Source: Deltaproteobacteria bacterium
Lineage (GTDB): Bacteria > Myxococcota_A > UBA9042 > PHBI01
Reading direction: 5' to 3'
DNA: 64,000 nucleotides
Assembly: GCA_020632715.1 (NCBI GenBank)
Contig: JACKFA010000008.1
Location: 310,001 to 374,000, forward strand
Part shown: piece by piece, positions 17,542-27,097 of the stretch
Layout: every line of letters begins with the position of its first letter
Position numbering within the stretch: the stretch's first letter is position 1
The notes under the pieces: model-generated
What the model saw: only the letters and a program-made list of their open reading frames with translations
Told to the model about the DNA's origin: nothing
The model's database searches: none
Position numbers and translations under genes: made by a program

Positions 17542-20500
17542 ATGACGCCCCGCCCACGCCGCTTCCGGCCCCACCCCCGCGCCCGCGCCGCGGCCGCCCT
17601 CCTCGCGCTCGCCGCGAGCGCCACCTCGTGCGGTGGCGGCGACTGGGGGGAGCCCGCCCCGTTCTCGGCGACGCCCGCCCCCGCCACCTGGGAGGAGCCC
17701 GCCGAGCCCCCGGCGCCCGCGCCCGACACGGCCGCCGAGGCCAAGGGGCACGCGCTCCTCGAGCACGTCTACGGCGAGGATCCGTGGCCGTGCACGGGCC
17801 ACCCGAGCTGCGACGAGGGGAGCCCGCGCGACGGCACGCTCGCCGTCAGCGTCGGCGACTTCGAGTACCTCGACCCGAACCTCATCACCGAGACCGAGGG
17901 CGCCTTCATCGCGGAGAACGTCTTCGAGGGGCTCCTGATGGCGCCGCGTCGGTCGGGGCTCCCGCCCGAGCCCGGCGTCGCGACCGGCTACGAGCTCGCC
18001 GACGACGGCAAGACCTACACCTTCCACCTCCGCGCCGACGCGCGCTGGAGCGACGGGCGCCCGGTCACCGCCGGGGACTTCGTCTACTCCTGGCTCCGCG
18101 CGCTCGATCCGGCGACCGGCTCCGTCACGGTCGAGACGCTCTACTACCTGGAGAACGCCGAGAAGTTCAACAAGGGCGCCCTCACGGACCGCGACCTCGT
18201 CGGCGTCCACGCGCCGGACGACCACACGCTCGTCGTGCGGCTCGAGCGCCCGACGCCCTTCTGGATCGCGCTCGTGACGCACTCGCAATACTACCCGGTG
18301 CCGCGCTGGGCCATCGAGGAGCACGGGCGCCAGTGGACGCGGCCCGAGAACATCGTCACGAACGGCGCCTACCGCGTGGTCGAGCAGCGCCCGCGCGAGC
18401 GCGTCGTGCTCGAGCGGAGCCCGACCTATTGGGACGCCGCTAACGTGCGGATCCCGCGGATCGTCGCCCGGTCGAGCACGAGCGAGAACCAGGACATCAC
18501 GCTCTACGACTCGGGGCAGATCCAGTACGCGCGGATGGGGGTCCCGCCGGCCGAGCTCACGGCGCGCATGACCTCGGGCGAGCCCGATCTCATCATCGAC
18601 CAGCGCCTCTGCTACTACCAGTACACGTTCAACACCGAGCACCCACCGTTCGACGACGAGCGCGTGCGGCGCGCGATCGTCATGGCCATCGACAAGGATC
18701 GCCTCGTCGGGAGCGTGACGCGCGGGCGTGAGGTCCCCGCGGACGGCGTCGTGCTCGACTACTTCGTCGACGCGATGGGCTACCCGGACCCCGAGGGGCT
18801 CCCCTTCGACGTGGCGGCGGCGCGCAAGCTCCTCGCGGAGGCCGGCTTCCCGGGCGGGAAGGGCCTCCCGCCGGTGACGCTCAGCTACAACACCCTCGAC
18901 CGCCACCAGGCCATCGCCGAGTTCGTGCAGCGCCAGCTCAAGGAGAACCTGAACTTCGACGTGACGCTCGAGAACATGGAGTTCAAGAGCCTCTTGAAGA
19001 AGGTGCGCGCCAAGGACTTCGACATCACGCGCCGCGGCTGGTGCGGCGAAGAGCACCCCTACACGATGCTCGAGATCTTCCGCAGCACGAGCCCGCGGAA
19101 CCCGAGCGGCTGGAAGAGCGCCGAGTTCGACAGCCTCCTCGAGCGCTCGCTCGACGAGCCGACGACCGCCGGCCAGATGAAGCTCCTCGCGCAGGCCGAG
19201 GCCATCCTCCAGCGCGAGGCGCCGTTCGTGCCGCTCTTCTACTACAGCTATCCGTACCTGAAGAAGCCCGTGCTGCGCGGGCTCGAGGCCGAGCTCACCG
19301 CGTCGCACCCCGTGAAGTACATGTGGTGGGGCGACGAGGACACGCCGCCCGAGGCGCACGCGCTCGTCGTCGACACGCCCGAGACGCGCGCCGCGGCGAA
19401 GGCGCCGGAGCCGGCCGCCCCGAAGCTCCTCGAGCACATCTACGGGCGCGAGGAGAGCTGGCCGTGCACGGGCCACCCGACGTGCGAGGAGGCGTCGCCC
19501 AAGGACGGGATGCTCGGCGTCGACATCCACGAGCCCGAGTTCATCGACCCCTCGCTCGTCTCGGAGACCGAGGGCTTCCTCATCGACAACGCCATCTTCG
19601 AGGGGCTCGTGAGCCGCCCACCGCGGTCGGGGATGCCGTTCGAGCCGGGCGTCGCCGAGTCGTGGGAGACGAGCGCCGACGGCACCGTCTACACGTTCCA
19701 CCTGCGGGGCGACGCGCGCTGGTCGAACGGGCGGCCGGTGGTCGCGGGCGACTTCGTGTACGCGTGGCGCCGGAAGCTCGACCCGGCGACGGCGTCGACG
19801 GCGGTCGAGCCGCTCTTCGTCCTGAAGAACGCGAAGGCGCTGAACGACGGGACGCTGAAGGACCCGACGCAGCTCGGCGCCGAGGCGGTCGACGACCGGA
19901 CGCTCCGCGTGACGCTCGAGGCACCGAACCGCTTCTTCATCGGCGCCATCACGACGGGGCACTTCCTGCCGGTGCCGCGCGAGGCCATCGAGGCGCACGA
20001 CAAGGCGTGGACGCGCCCCGAGAACATCGTCGTGAACGGCCCCTTCACGCTGACGGAGTGGAAGCCGCGCGAGCGCGTCGTGCTCACGAAGCGGCCGGAG
20101 TACTGGAACGCCGCCCGCGTGCGGCTCCCCGGCGTCATCCTCTACTCGGGCGAGTCGCAGTCGACGAACCTCACGCGCTACGAGACCGGGACCGTGCAGT
20201 GGGCCCGCGACGCCGTCAGCTCGGGGCTCGTCGGCGACTACATCCGCAGCGGGCGGCCGGACCTCTTCATCGACCCCTACCTCTGCTACTACGCGTACTT
20301 CGCGCGGGTCGACAAGCCGCCCCTCGACGACGCGCGCGTGCGCCGCGCCCTCGACATGGCCATCGACAAGGAGGGGCTCGTCAAGAAGGTCCTCGGCGGG
20401 CTGCAGGTCCCGGCGGACGGGCCGATGCTGCCGCACTTCGAGGTCACGAGCGGCTACCCGAAGCCGCACACACCGGGCTTCGATCCCGCCGGCGCGCGGC

Positions 20501-21042
20501 AGCTCCTCGCGGACGCCGGCTACCCGGGCGGCAAGGGCTTCCCGAAGCTGCAGCTCGTCTACAACACGAACGAGAGCCACAAGGCCATCGCCGAGTACAC
20601 GGCGCGCAACATCGAGGAGAACCTCGGGATCCGGGTCGAGCTCACGAACGTCGAGTGGCAGAGCCTGTTGAAGAAGCTCCGCACGGGCGACTTCGAGCTC
20701 GGCCGCTTCGGCTGGTGCGGCGACGAGGACCCGCAGTCGCTCATGAGCGTGCTCCTGAGCTACCACCCCGAGAACTCGATGGGCTACGCGAACCCCGAGT
20801 TCGACCGGCTCGTGACGACCGCGATGCGGACCCTCGACGAGGGGGAGCAGATGCGCCTCTACGCCGAGGCCGAGAAGGTCGTGCAGCACGACATGCCGAT
20901 GATCCCGATGTACTACTACACGCGCGTGTACCTGAAGAAGCCCGTGCTCCAGGGGATCGAGGCCGAGCTCACGAACGTGCACCTCTTCCAGTACATGTAC
21001 TGGGCGGACAAGGCCGCGGCCGGGACCGAGGCGACGCCGTGA
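17542..21042 (+). CDS. Tandem OppA-type (SBP_bac_5) solute-binding lipoprotein
   Basis: The protein has 1166 residues, about twice the usual length, because two complete family-5 binding domains stand in one chain (roughly 45-600 and 615-1160). Each begins with a matching Cys motif (LLEH(V/I)YG...WPCTGHP(S/T)C(D/E)E) and has the SBP_bac_5 landmarks: GDFVY(S/A)W, RPENIV(T/V)NG(A/P), (R)AI/LDMAIDK and the LLA(E/D)AG(F/Y)PGGKG motif. A signal peptide ends LALAASATSC, a plausible lipobox with Cys31. The protein should sit on the inner or outer membrane and bind peptides. No permease or ATPase gene is adjacent. The ATG at 17542 gives a normal signal peptide. Confidence 0.88.
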   Translation: MTPRPRRFRPHPRARAAAALLALAASATSCGGGDWGEPAPFSATPAPATWEEPAEPPAPAPDTAAEAKGHALLEHVYGEDPWPCTGHPSCDEGSPRDGTLAVSVGDFEYLDPNLITETEGAFIAENVFEGLLMAPRRSGLPPEPGVATGYELADDGKTYTFHLRADARWSDGRPVTAGDFVYSWLRALDPATGSVTVETLYYLENAEKFNKGALTDRDLVGVHAPDDHTLVVRLERPTPFWIALVTHSQYYPVPRWAIEEHGRQWTRPENIVTNGAYRVVEQRPRERVVLERSPTYWDAANVRIPRIVARSSTSENQDITLYDSGQIQYARMGVPPAELTARMTSGEPDLIIDQRLCYYQYTFNTEHPPFDDERVRRAIVMAIDKDRLVGSVTRGREVPADGVVLDYFVDAMGYPDPEGLPFDVAAARKLLAEAGFPGGKGLPPVTLSYNTLDRHQAIAEFVQRQLKENLNFDVTLENMEFKSLLKKVRAKDFDITRRGWCGEEHPYTMLEIFRSTSPRNPSGWKSAEFDSLLERSLDEPTTAGQMKLLAQAEAILQREAPFVPLFYYSYPYLKKPVLRGLEAELTASHPVKYMWWGDEDTPPEAHALVVDTPETRAAAKAPEPAAPKLLEHIYGREESWPCTGHPTCEEASPKDGMLGVDIHEPEFIDPSLVSETEGFLIDNAIFEGLVSRPPRSGMPFEPGVAESWETSADGTVYTFHLRGDARWSNGRPVVAGDFVYAWRRKLDPATASTAVEPLFVLKNAKALNDGTLKDPTQLGAEAVDDRTLRVTLEAPNRFFIGAITTGHFLPVPREAIEAHDKAWTRPENIVVNGPFTLTEWKPRERVVLTKRPEYWNAARVRLPGVILYSGESQSTNLTRYETGTVQWARDAVSSGLVGDYIRSGRPDLFIDPYLCYYAYFARVDKPPLDDARVRRALDMAIDKEGLVKKVLGGLQVPADGPMLPHFEVTSGYPKPHTPGFDPAGARQLLADAGYPGGKGFPKLQLVYNTNESHKAIAEYTARNIEENLGIRVELTNVEWQSLLKKLRTGDFELGRFGWCGDEDPQSLMSVLLSYHPENSMGYANPEFDRLVTTAMRTLDEGEQMRLYAEAEKVVQHDMPMIPMYYYTRVYLKKPVLQGIEAELTNVHLFQYMYWADKAAAGTEATP

Positions 21043-22556
21043 CGTGGTCGCGCCTCGGGGCGGCAGCCGTGGCGCTCGCCACCGGGCTCGGCGCCGCCTG
21101 CTCCTGCTCTTGCGTCGGCGACGACGGCGTCACGCTCCCGCGCGGCTACAACACGGCGAAGGGGCGGTCCATCGTCGTCGATCCGCTCGCCCCGATGGCG
21201 TCGCCCTTCGACGCGGTCGACGCGCTGAACGGCATCGTCGGGGCGCCCGCGGGCGCCGACACCGCCAGCGCCGCGATCTCAGCGGCGTACGGCGGCGGAG
21301 ACGGCGCCCGCGTCACGCTCGTCGCGGTGGGCCCCGACGGCGGCTGCGCCCTCGGGCTCGACGCGATCTTCGCGGGGCCGAGCGCGAGCGCCACGGCGCC
21401 CGCGAGCTACGACTTCGACGCGCTCGACGCCGCCTTCGACAGCGTCGCGGCCGCCGGCTCCGCGCGTGTGCTCTGGCGCGCGGGCTTCGGGGGCGACGCG
21501 TGCGAGCCGGCGCGCGCGCTCCTCGGGACACCGACCAAGCTCGGCGACGTCCTCGTCGGCGTGGTCCGCCACCTCGCCGGCGGCGCCTCGTGGGACCCGG
21601 CCGGCCGGCGCTTCGCGGCCCCGCGCGTCGAGGTGCTCGGCGACGCCGACGCGCTACTCGCCGCGGGCGCGTCGCCCACGGGCCTCGTCGCGGCCTACGT
21701 CGGCGCCGCGCGCGCCGTCCGCGCCGCGTTCCCGGCGGGCGGCGAGCTCGACGTGCCCGTGGGCGGCGTCGGCTTCACGGTCACCGCCGGCGCGAGCGCC
21801 GCTGCGATCGCGCTGCCCGAGGCCCTCCTCGCCTTCCTCGACGGCGTCGCGGCCGACGGGGCGCCCCTCGACTTCGTCACCATCCGCGCGGTCACGGCGA
21901 CCCCCTACGGCGCGCGCGCCGTCGCCGACGCGGTCCGCGCCGCGCTCGACGCCCGCGACCTCGGCGCGACCGAGCTCCTCCTCACGGCGCTCGCCCCGGC
22001 GGACGTCGCCCCGTTCGGCGACGCCTCGCTCGACTCGGCGTACGTGGGCGCCTTCGAGGTCGCGGCGCGGGCCTACCTGCAGGACGCGGAGGGCGTCGGC
22101 GCGGCGCTCTCCGGGCTCGCCCCGTCCGCCTACTTCGCCGCCGACGGCGCGCCTCTCCCCGCGTTCATGGCGCGCTACGGGCTCGATCAGCTCGACGGCG
22201 ACGAGCGCCTGACGGTCACGCTCGGCGGCGACCGCGAGGGCATGGCCGTCCTCGCCGCGCGCCCGAAGGGCTCGGTGACGCTCGTGCGCGTGCTCGTCGT
22301 GAACGCGAACGTCGACGCCGGCGCCGCGAGCCTCACCTACGACCTCCGCCTCCCCGCCTTCGTGGCCCCCGCCGTGCGCCGCGTCGACTACCGGATCGCG
22401 GTCCTCGACCACCGCACGCGCGGCCTCGGGAGCTTCGTCTGGTCCGAGGTCGGGAGCCTCGAGCCGGGCCTCGCCACGGGGGACGTGCACCTCGCGCGGG
22501 AGATGCCCGTGCCCGGCGTCCACCTCATCGAGCTCGAGCGCGTCCTCGCCCCATGA
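21039..22556 (+). CDS. Lipoprotein, possibly a degenerate glycosidase-like (GH39-type) barrel
   Basis: The protein has 505 residues. The GTG start overlaps the tandem OppA stop (GTGA). A signal peptide with LGAACSCSC suggests lipidation. The body alternates beta strands and helices, and the order of elements (FVTIRAVTATPYG, ELLLTALAPADVAPFGD, a GALSGLAPSAYFAADG loop, then a beta-sandwich-like C-terminus with VTLVRVLVVNANVD) recalls GH39-type glycosidases. I cannot find the NEP acid/base motif, so if the fold is right it may be inactive. Ala and Asp are very abundant. Function is unassigned; co-translation with a solute-binding lipoprotein suggests an envelope role. Confidence 0.6.
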   Translation: MTWSRLGAAAVALATGLGAACSCSCVGDDGVTLPRGYNTAKGRSIVVDPLAPMASPFDAVDALNGIVGAPAGADTASAAISAAYGGGDGARVTLVAVGPDGGCALGLDAIFAGPSASATAPASYDFDALDAAFDSVAAAGSARVLWRAGFGGDACEPARALLGTPTKLGDVLVGVVRHLAGGASWDPAGRRFAAPRVEVLGDADALLAAGASPTGLVAAYVGAARAVRAAFPAGGELDVPVGGVGFTVTAGASAAAIALPEALLAFLDGVAADGAPLDFVTIRAVTATPYGARAVADAVRAALDARDLGATELLLTALAPADVAPFGDASLDSAYVGAFEVAARAYLQDAEGVGAALSGLAPSAYFAADGAPLPAFMARYGLDQLDGDERLTVTLGGDREGMAVLAARPKGSVTLVRVLVVNANVDAGAASLTYDLRLPAFVAPAVRRVDYRIAVLDHRTRGLGSFVWSEVGSLEPGLATGDVHLAREMPVPGVHLIELERVLAP

Positions 22557-23563
22557 GCGCGCCGCGCCTCCGCTTCGCGCCGACGCCGTCGCGGCCGCTG
22601 CACGCGGGCTCGGCGCTCGCGGCGCTCCTCGGCTGGGGCGCGGCGCGGGCCCGCGGCGGCGCGTTCGTCCTCCGCGTCGAGGACATCGATCGGCAGCGCT
22701 GCCGCCCCGAGCACGAGGCGTCGTGCCTCGAAGACCTCGCCTGGCTCGGCCTCGACTGGGACGAGGGGCCCGACGTCGGCGGCGCGCACGGCCCCTACCG
22801 GCAGAGCGAGCGCCTCGATCGCTACGATCACGCCCTCGCCTCGCTCGAGGCGCGCGGCGTCGCCTACCGCTGCCACTGTAGCCGCGCCGACGTGCTCGCC
22901 GCGCAGTCGGCGCCGCACCTGCCGCCGCGGCGGCGCGTCGCCCCCGACGCGGTCGAGCCGGGAGAGTGGCCCTACCCCGGGACGTGCCGACCGCGGGACG
23001 GCGCGTCCGCGCTGAGCGGCGGCCGCGCGCGCTTCCACGTGGAGGGCCTCGGCGAGGACGCGCGCGTCACCTGGCGCGACGGCGACGGCCGCGCGTACAC
23101 GGAGGACGTGCGCACCACGTGCGGCGACTTCGTGCTCGGCCGCGAGGGGGAGCCGTCGTACCAGCTCGCGGTCGTCGTCGACGACATCGCGATGGGGATC
23201 ACCGACGTCGTGCGCGGGGCCGACCTCCTCGGGTCGACCGCGCGCCAGATCCTGCTCCACCGCGCGCTGGGCGTGACGCCCCCGAGCTTCTCGCACCACC
23301 CCCTCCTCGTCGACGCCGACGGCAGGAAGCTCAGCAAGCGCGACGGCGACCTCGCGATCGCCGAGCTCCGCCGCGCCGGCGTCGCGCCGGGGGCCCTCTG
23401 CGCGACGCTCGGCCGGGCCGTCGGCCTCTTCGGCGCCGCCGTCCTGGAGGCGACACCGCGCGACGTCGCCGACGCCCTCGCCGCCCGTGCCCCCGGAGAC
23501 GCCCTGCACGACGGCGTACTCGCGGCCTGCGACCTCGACGCCCTCGGGGGGCGCGATGCCTGA
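22553..23563 (+). CDS. gluQ: Glutamyl-Q tRNA(Asp) synthetase
   Basis: The enzyme has 336 residues, near the family length of ~300. The ATG overlaps the previous stop (ATGA). Motifs: APTPSRPLHAGSA, the class I HIGH-type signature with HAGS; YRCHCS and YPGTCR, the zinc-binding cysteines typical of GluQ-RS; and RKLSKRDGD, the KMSKS-type motif. There is no C-terminal anticodon-binding domain, which separates it from GltX. Known role: it charges glutamate to the queuosine base of tRNA-Asp. Queuosine synthesis is also hinted at by queD at 27601-27975. Confidence 0.9.
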   Translation: MSAPRLRFAPTPSRPLHAGSALAALLGWGAARARGGAFVLRVEDIDRQRCRPEHEASCLEDLAWLGLDWDEGPDVGGAHGPYRQSERLDRYDHALASLEARGVAYRCHCSRADVLAAQSAPHLPPRRRVAPDAVEPGEWPYPGTCRPRDGASALSGGRARFHVEGLGEDARVTWRDGDGRAYTEDVRTTCGDFVLGREGEPSYQLAVVVDDIAMGITDVVRGADLLGSTARQILLHRALGVTPPSFSHHPLLVDADGRKLSKRDGDLAIAELRRAGVAPGALCATLGRAVGLFGAAVLEATPRDVADALAARAPGDALHDGVLAACDLDALGGRDA

Positions 23564-25508
23564 CGCCGCGCCCGCGCCCGCGCCCTCCCCCGTGACGGGG
23601 CTCCACCCGCGCCCGGCGACCGGCCCGCCGTCCCTCGGCGACGCCGGCTACGGCGACGTCCGCCGGAAGAACGCGCGCTTCGTGCTCATCCAGATCGCGA
23701 TCGGCGTGCTCGTGGTCTTCACCCTCTCCGGGCTCCTCTACCTCGAGCTCTGGCAGTCGGCGGGCACGGACCTCTCGCGCCTCGTCCCCGAGTCTGCGAC
23801 GCTCTACCTCACGACGCCGCCGCCGCGCGCCGCCCGGGCGCCCGCGCTCGGGCTCGCGCGCTGGGCCGACCCGGCCGCCCTCGAGAAGGCCCTCGACGAG
23901 ACGAGCTACCTCGCGAACGCGCCGTCGGGCGAGGTCTTCGGCGTGCCGCTCGACGTGGCCCGCGAGATCCTCGTCTCGACCGACGGCCTCTCGGTCGCCC
24001 TCCTCCCGACCGACCACGGCCCGGCACCCCTCCTCTTCGTGGAGCTCCGCGACCTCCTGAAGCGGCGGCGCGTGCTCGCGCGCCTGAACCCGCTCCTCGA
24101 CACGGTCGACCGCCACGTCGGCTTCCGGGTCGACGCCGTCCGCCAGTCGCCGTGGCAGCGCCTCACGGGGCTCGACGCCACCGCACCGCGCGTGGTCGCG
24201 ATGGAGCCCTACGTCGTGTTCGCGTGGGGCGGCGACGAGGCGCTCGACCGCGTCCTCGACGCGCGCGTCGCCGGCGAGACCGACGCGCTCCGGTGGCGCG
24301 AGGGCTTCGACCTCCTCGGCGGAGAGCGCGACGCGCGGCGCGTGCGCGCGCTCATCGACCCGACCGCGCTCTGGGCGTTCGCCCCGGAGGGCGAGCTCCC
24401 GGCGGGGCGGCTCACGAGCGCGCTCTCCGTGTTCGCGGTGACGGCCGAGCTCGAGGACGGCGACGAGCGCCTGCGCGTGCGCGCCCTCGTGCGCGACGAG
24501 GAGCGCGCCGACCGGCTCGCGCAGGCGCTCCCGAGCCTCCCGCACGACCTGGTCGACCTCGCGCCGAGCGACGCGCCCTGGGTGCTGAGCGTCGCCACGG
24601 AGAAGCCGCTCTCGACGCTGTCGATGGCGCGTGACCTGCTCGCGGGGGCGGCCGCCGACCTCGGCCTCGAGGACGCGCTCCGCCCGACCCTCGACCGCCT
24701 GTCGTCGATCGAGCTCGAGGCGATCGTGCGGCTCGACTGGGAGGTCGCCGAGGCGTTCGCCGGGGAGCTCGCGGTCCTCGGGATGCCGGAGCCCGCGGCC
24801 GGCGACGCGGCGGGAGGAGAGGCCGGCTGGGTGCTGCTCGCGCGCGTCGATCAGCCGCTGGTCGTCGAGCAGACCCTCGAGCGGCTCCTGCCGTACATCG
24901 TCGGCGACCACTACGCGTTCGGGAAGGTGCTCGGGAGCCGCGGTTACACACATTACGTGCGCCTCGCCGCCCCCGACACCGGCGGTTACATCGTCGCCGA
25001 GGACGCCCTCGCCTGGCGCCTCGAGGACGGCCTCCTCGAGCTCGCGCCGAGCGCGGCGGTGCTCGAGCGCTTCGCGATCGAGCGCCGGAGCCGCCGCACC
25101 TACGGCGACACCGGCCTCGCGCGGAAGGCGCTGGCCCACCTCCCGGCGCAGTCCGCCGCGGTCGCGGTGCTCGGCCCCTCCCTCCTCGACGCGCTCGACT
25201 CGCCGCTCCTCGCGATGACGACCGCGCGGCTCGCGCCCGACTTCCGCGCGGCGGTGACCCTCTCGACGGGCGGCCGCTGGCTCGCCCTCGACTCGAACGT
25301 CGGCCCGTGGACGATCGGCACGGTCATCGCGACCGCAGACAAGGCGGAGGTCAACGCGTTCACCCTCCCCGGCCTCTCCGATCGCTGCCGGGCGGCCCAC
25401 GAGGCCATGTGCGCGCGGTGGCCCGAGGCGGTGCCCTGTCAGCCGCTCGTGCTCGGGCGGCGCGAGCGGATCCGACAGGCCTGCGAGCACCTGACGCCGA
25501 CGCCCTGA
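23556..25508 (+). CDS. Membrane-anchored protein of DUF3352-like type, function unknown
   Basis: The protein has 650 residues. The ATG overlaps gluQ by 8 bp and has GGGGGG about 7 bp upstream. A cytoplasmic Pro-rich N-terminus is followed by one transmembrane helix (VLIQIAIGVLVVFTLSGLLYL). The ~560-residue extracytoplasmic part begins LVPESATLYLTTPP, an opening common in DUF3352-type proteins, and has repeated beta-alpha elements such as PWVLSVATEKPLSTL and WVLLARVDQPLVVEQ. Three cysteines cluster near the C-terminus. Fourth gene in a chain of overlapping genes starting at 17542. No catalytic motif is visible. Confidence 0.6.
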   Translation: MPDAAPAPAPSPVTGLHPRPATGPPSLGDAGYGDVRRKNARFVLIQIAIGVLVVFTLSGLLYLELWQSAGTDLSRLVPESATLYLTTPPPRAARAPALGLARWADPAALEKALDETSYLANAPSGEVFGVPLDVAREILVSTDGLSVALLPTDHGPAPLLFVELRDLLKRRRVLARLNPLLDTVDRHVGFRVDAVRQSPWQRLTGLDATAPRVVAMEPYVVFAWGGDEALDRVLDARVAGETDALRWREGFDLLGGERDARRVRALIDPTALWAFAPEGELPAGRLTSALSVFAVTAELEDGDERLRVRALVRDEERADRLAQALPSLPHDLVDLAPSDAPWVLSVATEKPLSTLSMARDLLAGAAADLGLEDALRPTLDRLSSIELEAIVRLDWEVAEAFAGELAVLGMPEPAAGDAAGGEAGWVLLARVDQPLVVEQTLERLLPYIVGDHYAFGKVLGSRGYTHYVRLAAPDTGGYIVAEDALAWRLEDGLLELAPSAAVLERFAIERRSRRTYGDTGLARKALAHLPAQSAAVAVLGPSLLDALDSPLLAMTTARLAPDFRAAVTLSTGGRWLALDSNVGPWTIGTVIATADKAEVNAFTLPGLSDRCRAAHEAMCARWPEAVPCQPLVLGRRERIRQACEHLTPTP

Positions 25509-25760
25509 TCGGCGGCGCGGACGCCCCCCGGACGTCGCCGCGCGTCACCGCAGGGCGGCCGGGCTGGCGACCGCGCGACGACGCCGTGGCCGCCGACATC
25601 GAGTTACAATTTCGCACGTAAAGCTAATCTCGGGACGGGGCCCGACCGATCTATGGGTTACAGCCACACCGCGTGACCCGGGTCAGGGTCGCGCACCCGA
25701 GGCGTCTCGTCGCGCGCAGCCACGCCGCACGGCGCCTCGGAGCGACCATCACGAGGCAGC
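25509..25760. other. Intergenic region with a low-GC island
   Basis: The 252 bp between the membrane-anchored protein and the HDOD gene hold no ORF. Bases ~25600-25665 are clearly poorer in GC than the surroundings (TTACAATTTCGC..TAAAGCTAATCT) and probably carry the HDOD promoter, but I cannot fit a -35/-10 pair with normal spacing. Confidence 0.35.
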
Positions 25761-27053
25761 ATGCAGCATGCAGCAGGGGCCGCGGGCGCCCCCGACACCC
25801 TCGTCCTCGCGAGCTCCCCACCCCTGCGGGCGGCGCTCACGAGCGGCCTCGCCGGCGCCTCCCGCGCGCCGCGCTCCGTCGTGAACTGGACGGAGGCCCT
25901 CCACGTGATGCGGTCGGACGGGCTCCCCGAGGGCTGCGTCGTCTCGAGCCAGCTCGAGAGCCCGGGCCTCGGTATCCGCTTCGCGACGGCCCTCGCCGAG
26001 CTGCCGAAGACGCGGAAGATGCCGGTCGTGCTCATCATCAGCGGGGCCGAGGACTTCTCGCTGCTCCAGCGCACGCAGCTCCCGCTCTCGGTGGTGCCGG
26101 TCGTCGAGTACACGTCGCTGTCTTCGCTCGTCGAGAGCGTCCGCAACGCCTACGGCCGCGCCCAGCGCGCAGCCGGCGCCGCGTCCCCACCCGCCGCCGA
26201 GGCGCTGACGTCCCACGATCCCGCCGTCGGCGCGCTCGAGGACGCCTTCCACGGCTACGACGAGGTCGTGCAGGCGTTCGTCGAGCGGCGGCTCCCCGGG
26301 CCGGTCCTCCCCGACGTCGTCGCGAAGACCCGCGCGCTCCTCGCGGACCCGAACCTCGAGTTCCGGGCGGTCGCGAGCTTCGTCGAGCACAACCAGGTCT
26401 TCGCGGGCCGCCTCATGAGCCTCGCGAACAGCGCGTACTACGGGCGCGGCGCCCGCGTGAGCTCGGTCCAGCTCGCGGTGAGCCGGCTCGGGCTCGGGAT
26501 GACGACCCAGATCCTCCAGGCCGCCGCGATGCGCTCCTTCGTCGTGGGCGCGCACCCGGAGCTCACCGAGGTCATCGCGTTCACGCTCCAGTTCGGGCAC
26601 TTCGTCGGCCTCATCGCCGACTGGCTCGCGCGCCGGACGCGCACGGCACAGCCCGCCGAGGCCTACACGGCCGGCCTCTTCCACAACCTCGGCGAGACCT
26701 TCTTCGCCTACACGATCTCGCTCCTCGTCGACCAGGGGCGCGTCGCCGCCCCCGACCCGGAGGCCCTGCTCACCGCGGCCCGCGCGCGCGCCTACGACCT
26801 GAACCGCCGCCTCGTCGACAGCGCCGGCTTCCCCGAAGCCATCGCGCGCCTCTACGACTGCCAGGACTGCGGCGACGACGCGGTCGTCGCGGTCGTCCAG
26901 CAGGCGATCTGGGCGGCGTGCGGCTACGCGTCGGGCGGGGCGCAGGCCGTGCGTGGGAGCCACGAGTTCGGCGCCTTCGGCCTCGACGCGCGCGTCGTGT
27001 CCGAGCTCGCGGACGCCCTCGACAACCTCTGGGCGACGACCGCGGCGATCTGA
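25761..27053 (+). CDS. HDOD-domain protein with N-terminal receiver-like domain
   Basis: The protein has 430 residues. Residues 10-130 resemble a degenerate response-regulator receiver (TLVLASSPPLRAAL, KMPVVLIISGAEDF) in which I cannot place the phospho-acceptor Asp. Residues ~180-380 are an HDOD domain: LPDVVAKTRALLADPN, VEHNQVFAGRLMSLANSAYYG, VSRLGLGMTTQILQ and AGLFHNLGETFFA. HDOD lacks the catalytic HD pair of HD-GYP enzymes and acts in signalling, often beside chemotaxis or motility systems. The ATG has GAGGC 8 bp upstream. It converges on the PTPS-like gene at 27098. Confidence 0.85.
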   Translation: MQHAAGAAGAPDTLVLASSPPLRAALTSGLAGASRAPRSVVNWTEALHVMRSDGLPEGCVVSSQLESPGLGIRFATALAELPKTRKMPVVLIISGAEDFSLLQRTQLPLSVVPVVEYTSLSSLVESVRNAYGRAQRAAGAASPPAAEALTSHDPAVGALEDAFHGYDEVVQAFVERRLPGPVLPDVVAKTRALLADPNLEFRAVASFVEHNQVFAGRLMSLANSAYYGRGARVSSVQLAVSRLGLGMTTQILQAAAMRSFVVGAHPELTEVIAFTLQFGHFVGLIADWLARRTRTAQPAEAYTAGLFHNLGETFFAYTISLLVDQGRVAAPDPEALLTAARARAYDLNRRLVDSAGFPEAIARLYDCQDCGDDAVVAVVQQAIWAACGYASGGAQAVRGSHEFGAFGLDARVVSELADALDNLWATTAAI

Positions 27054-27097
27054 AGATCCCCGGGGCGCGCCGGCGCCTCAGGCCCGACCCGAGCGGC

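Noticed and set aside
17086..20982. Very long open frame on the minus strand opposite the tandem OppA gene
   Set aside because: Arg/Val/Asp-biased composition without domains; it mirrors codon bias of the real gene on the plus strand.
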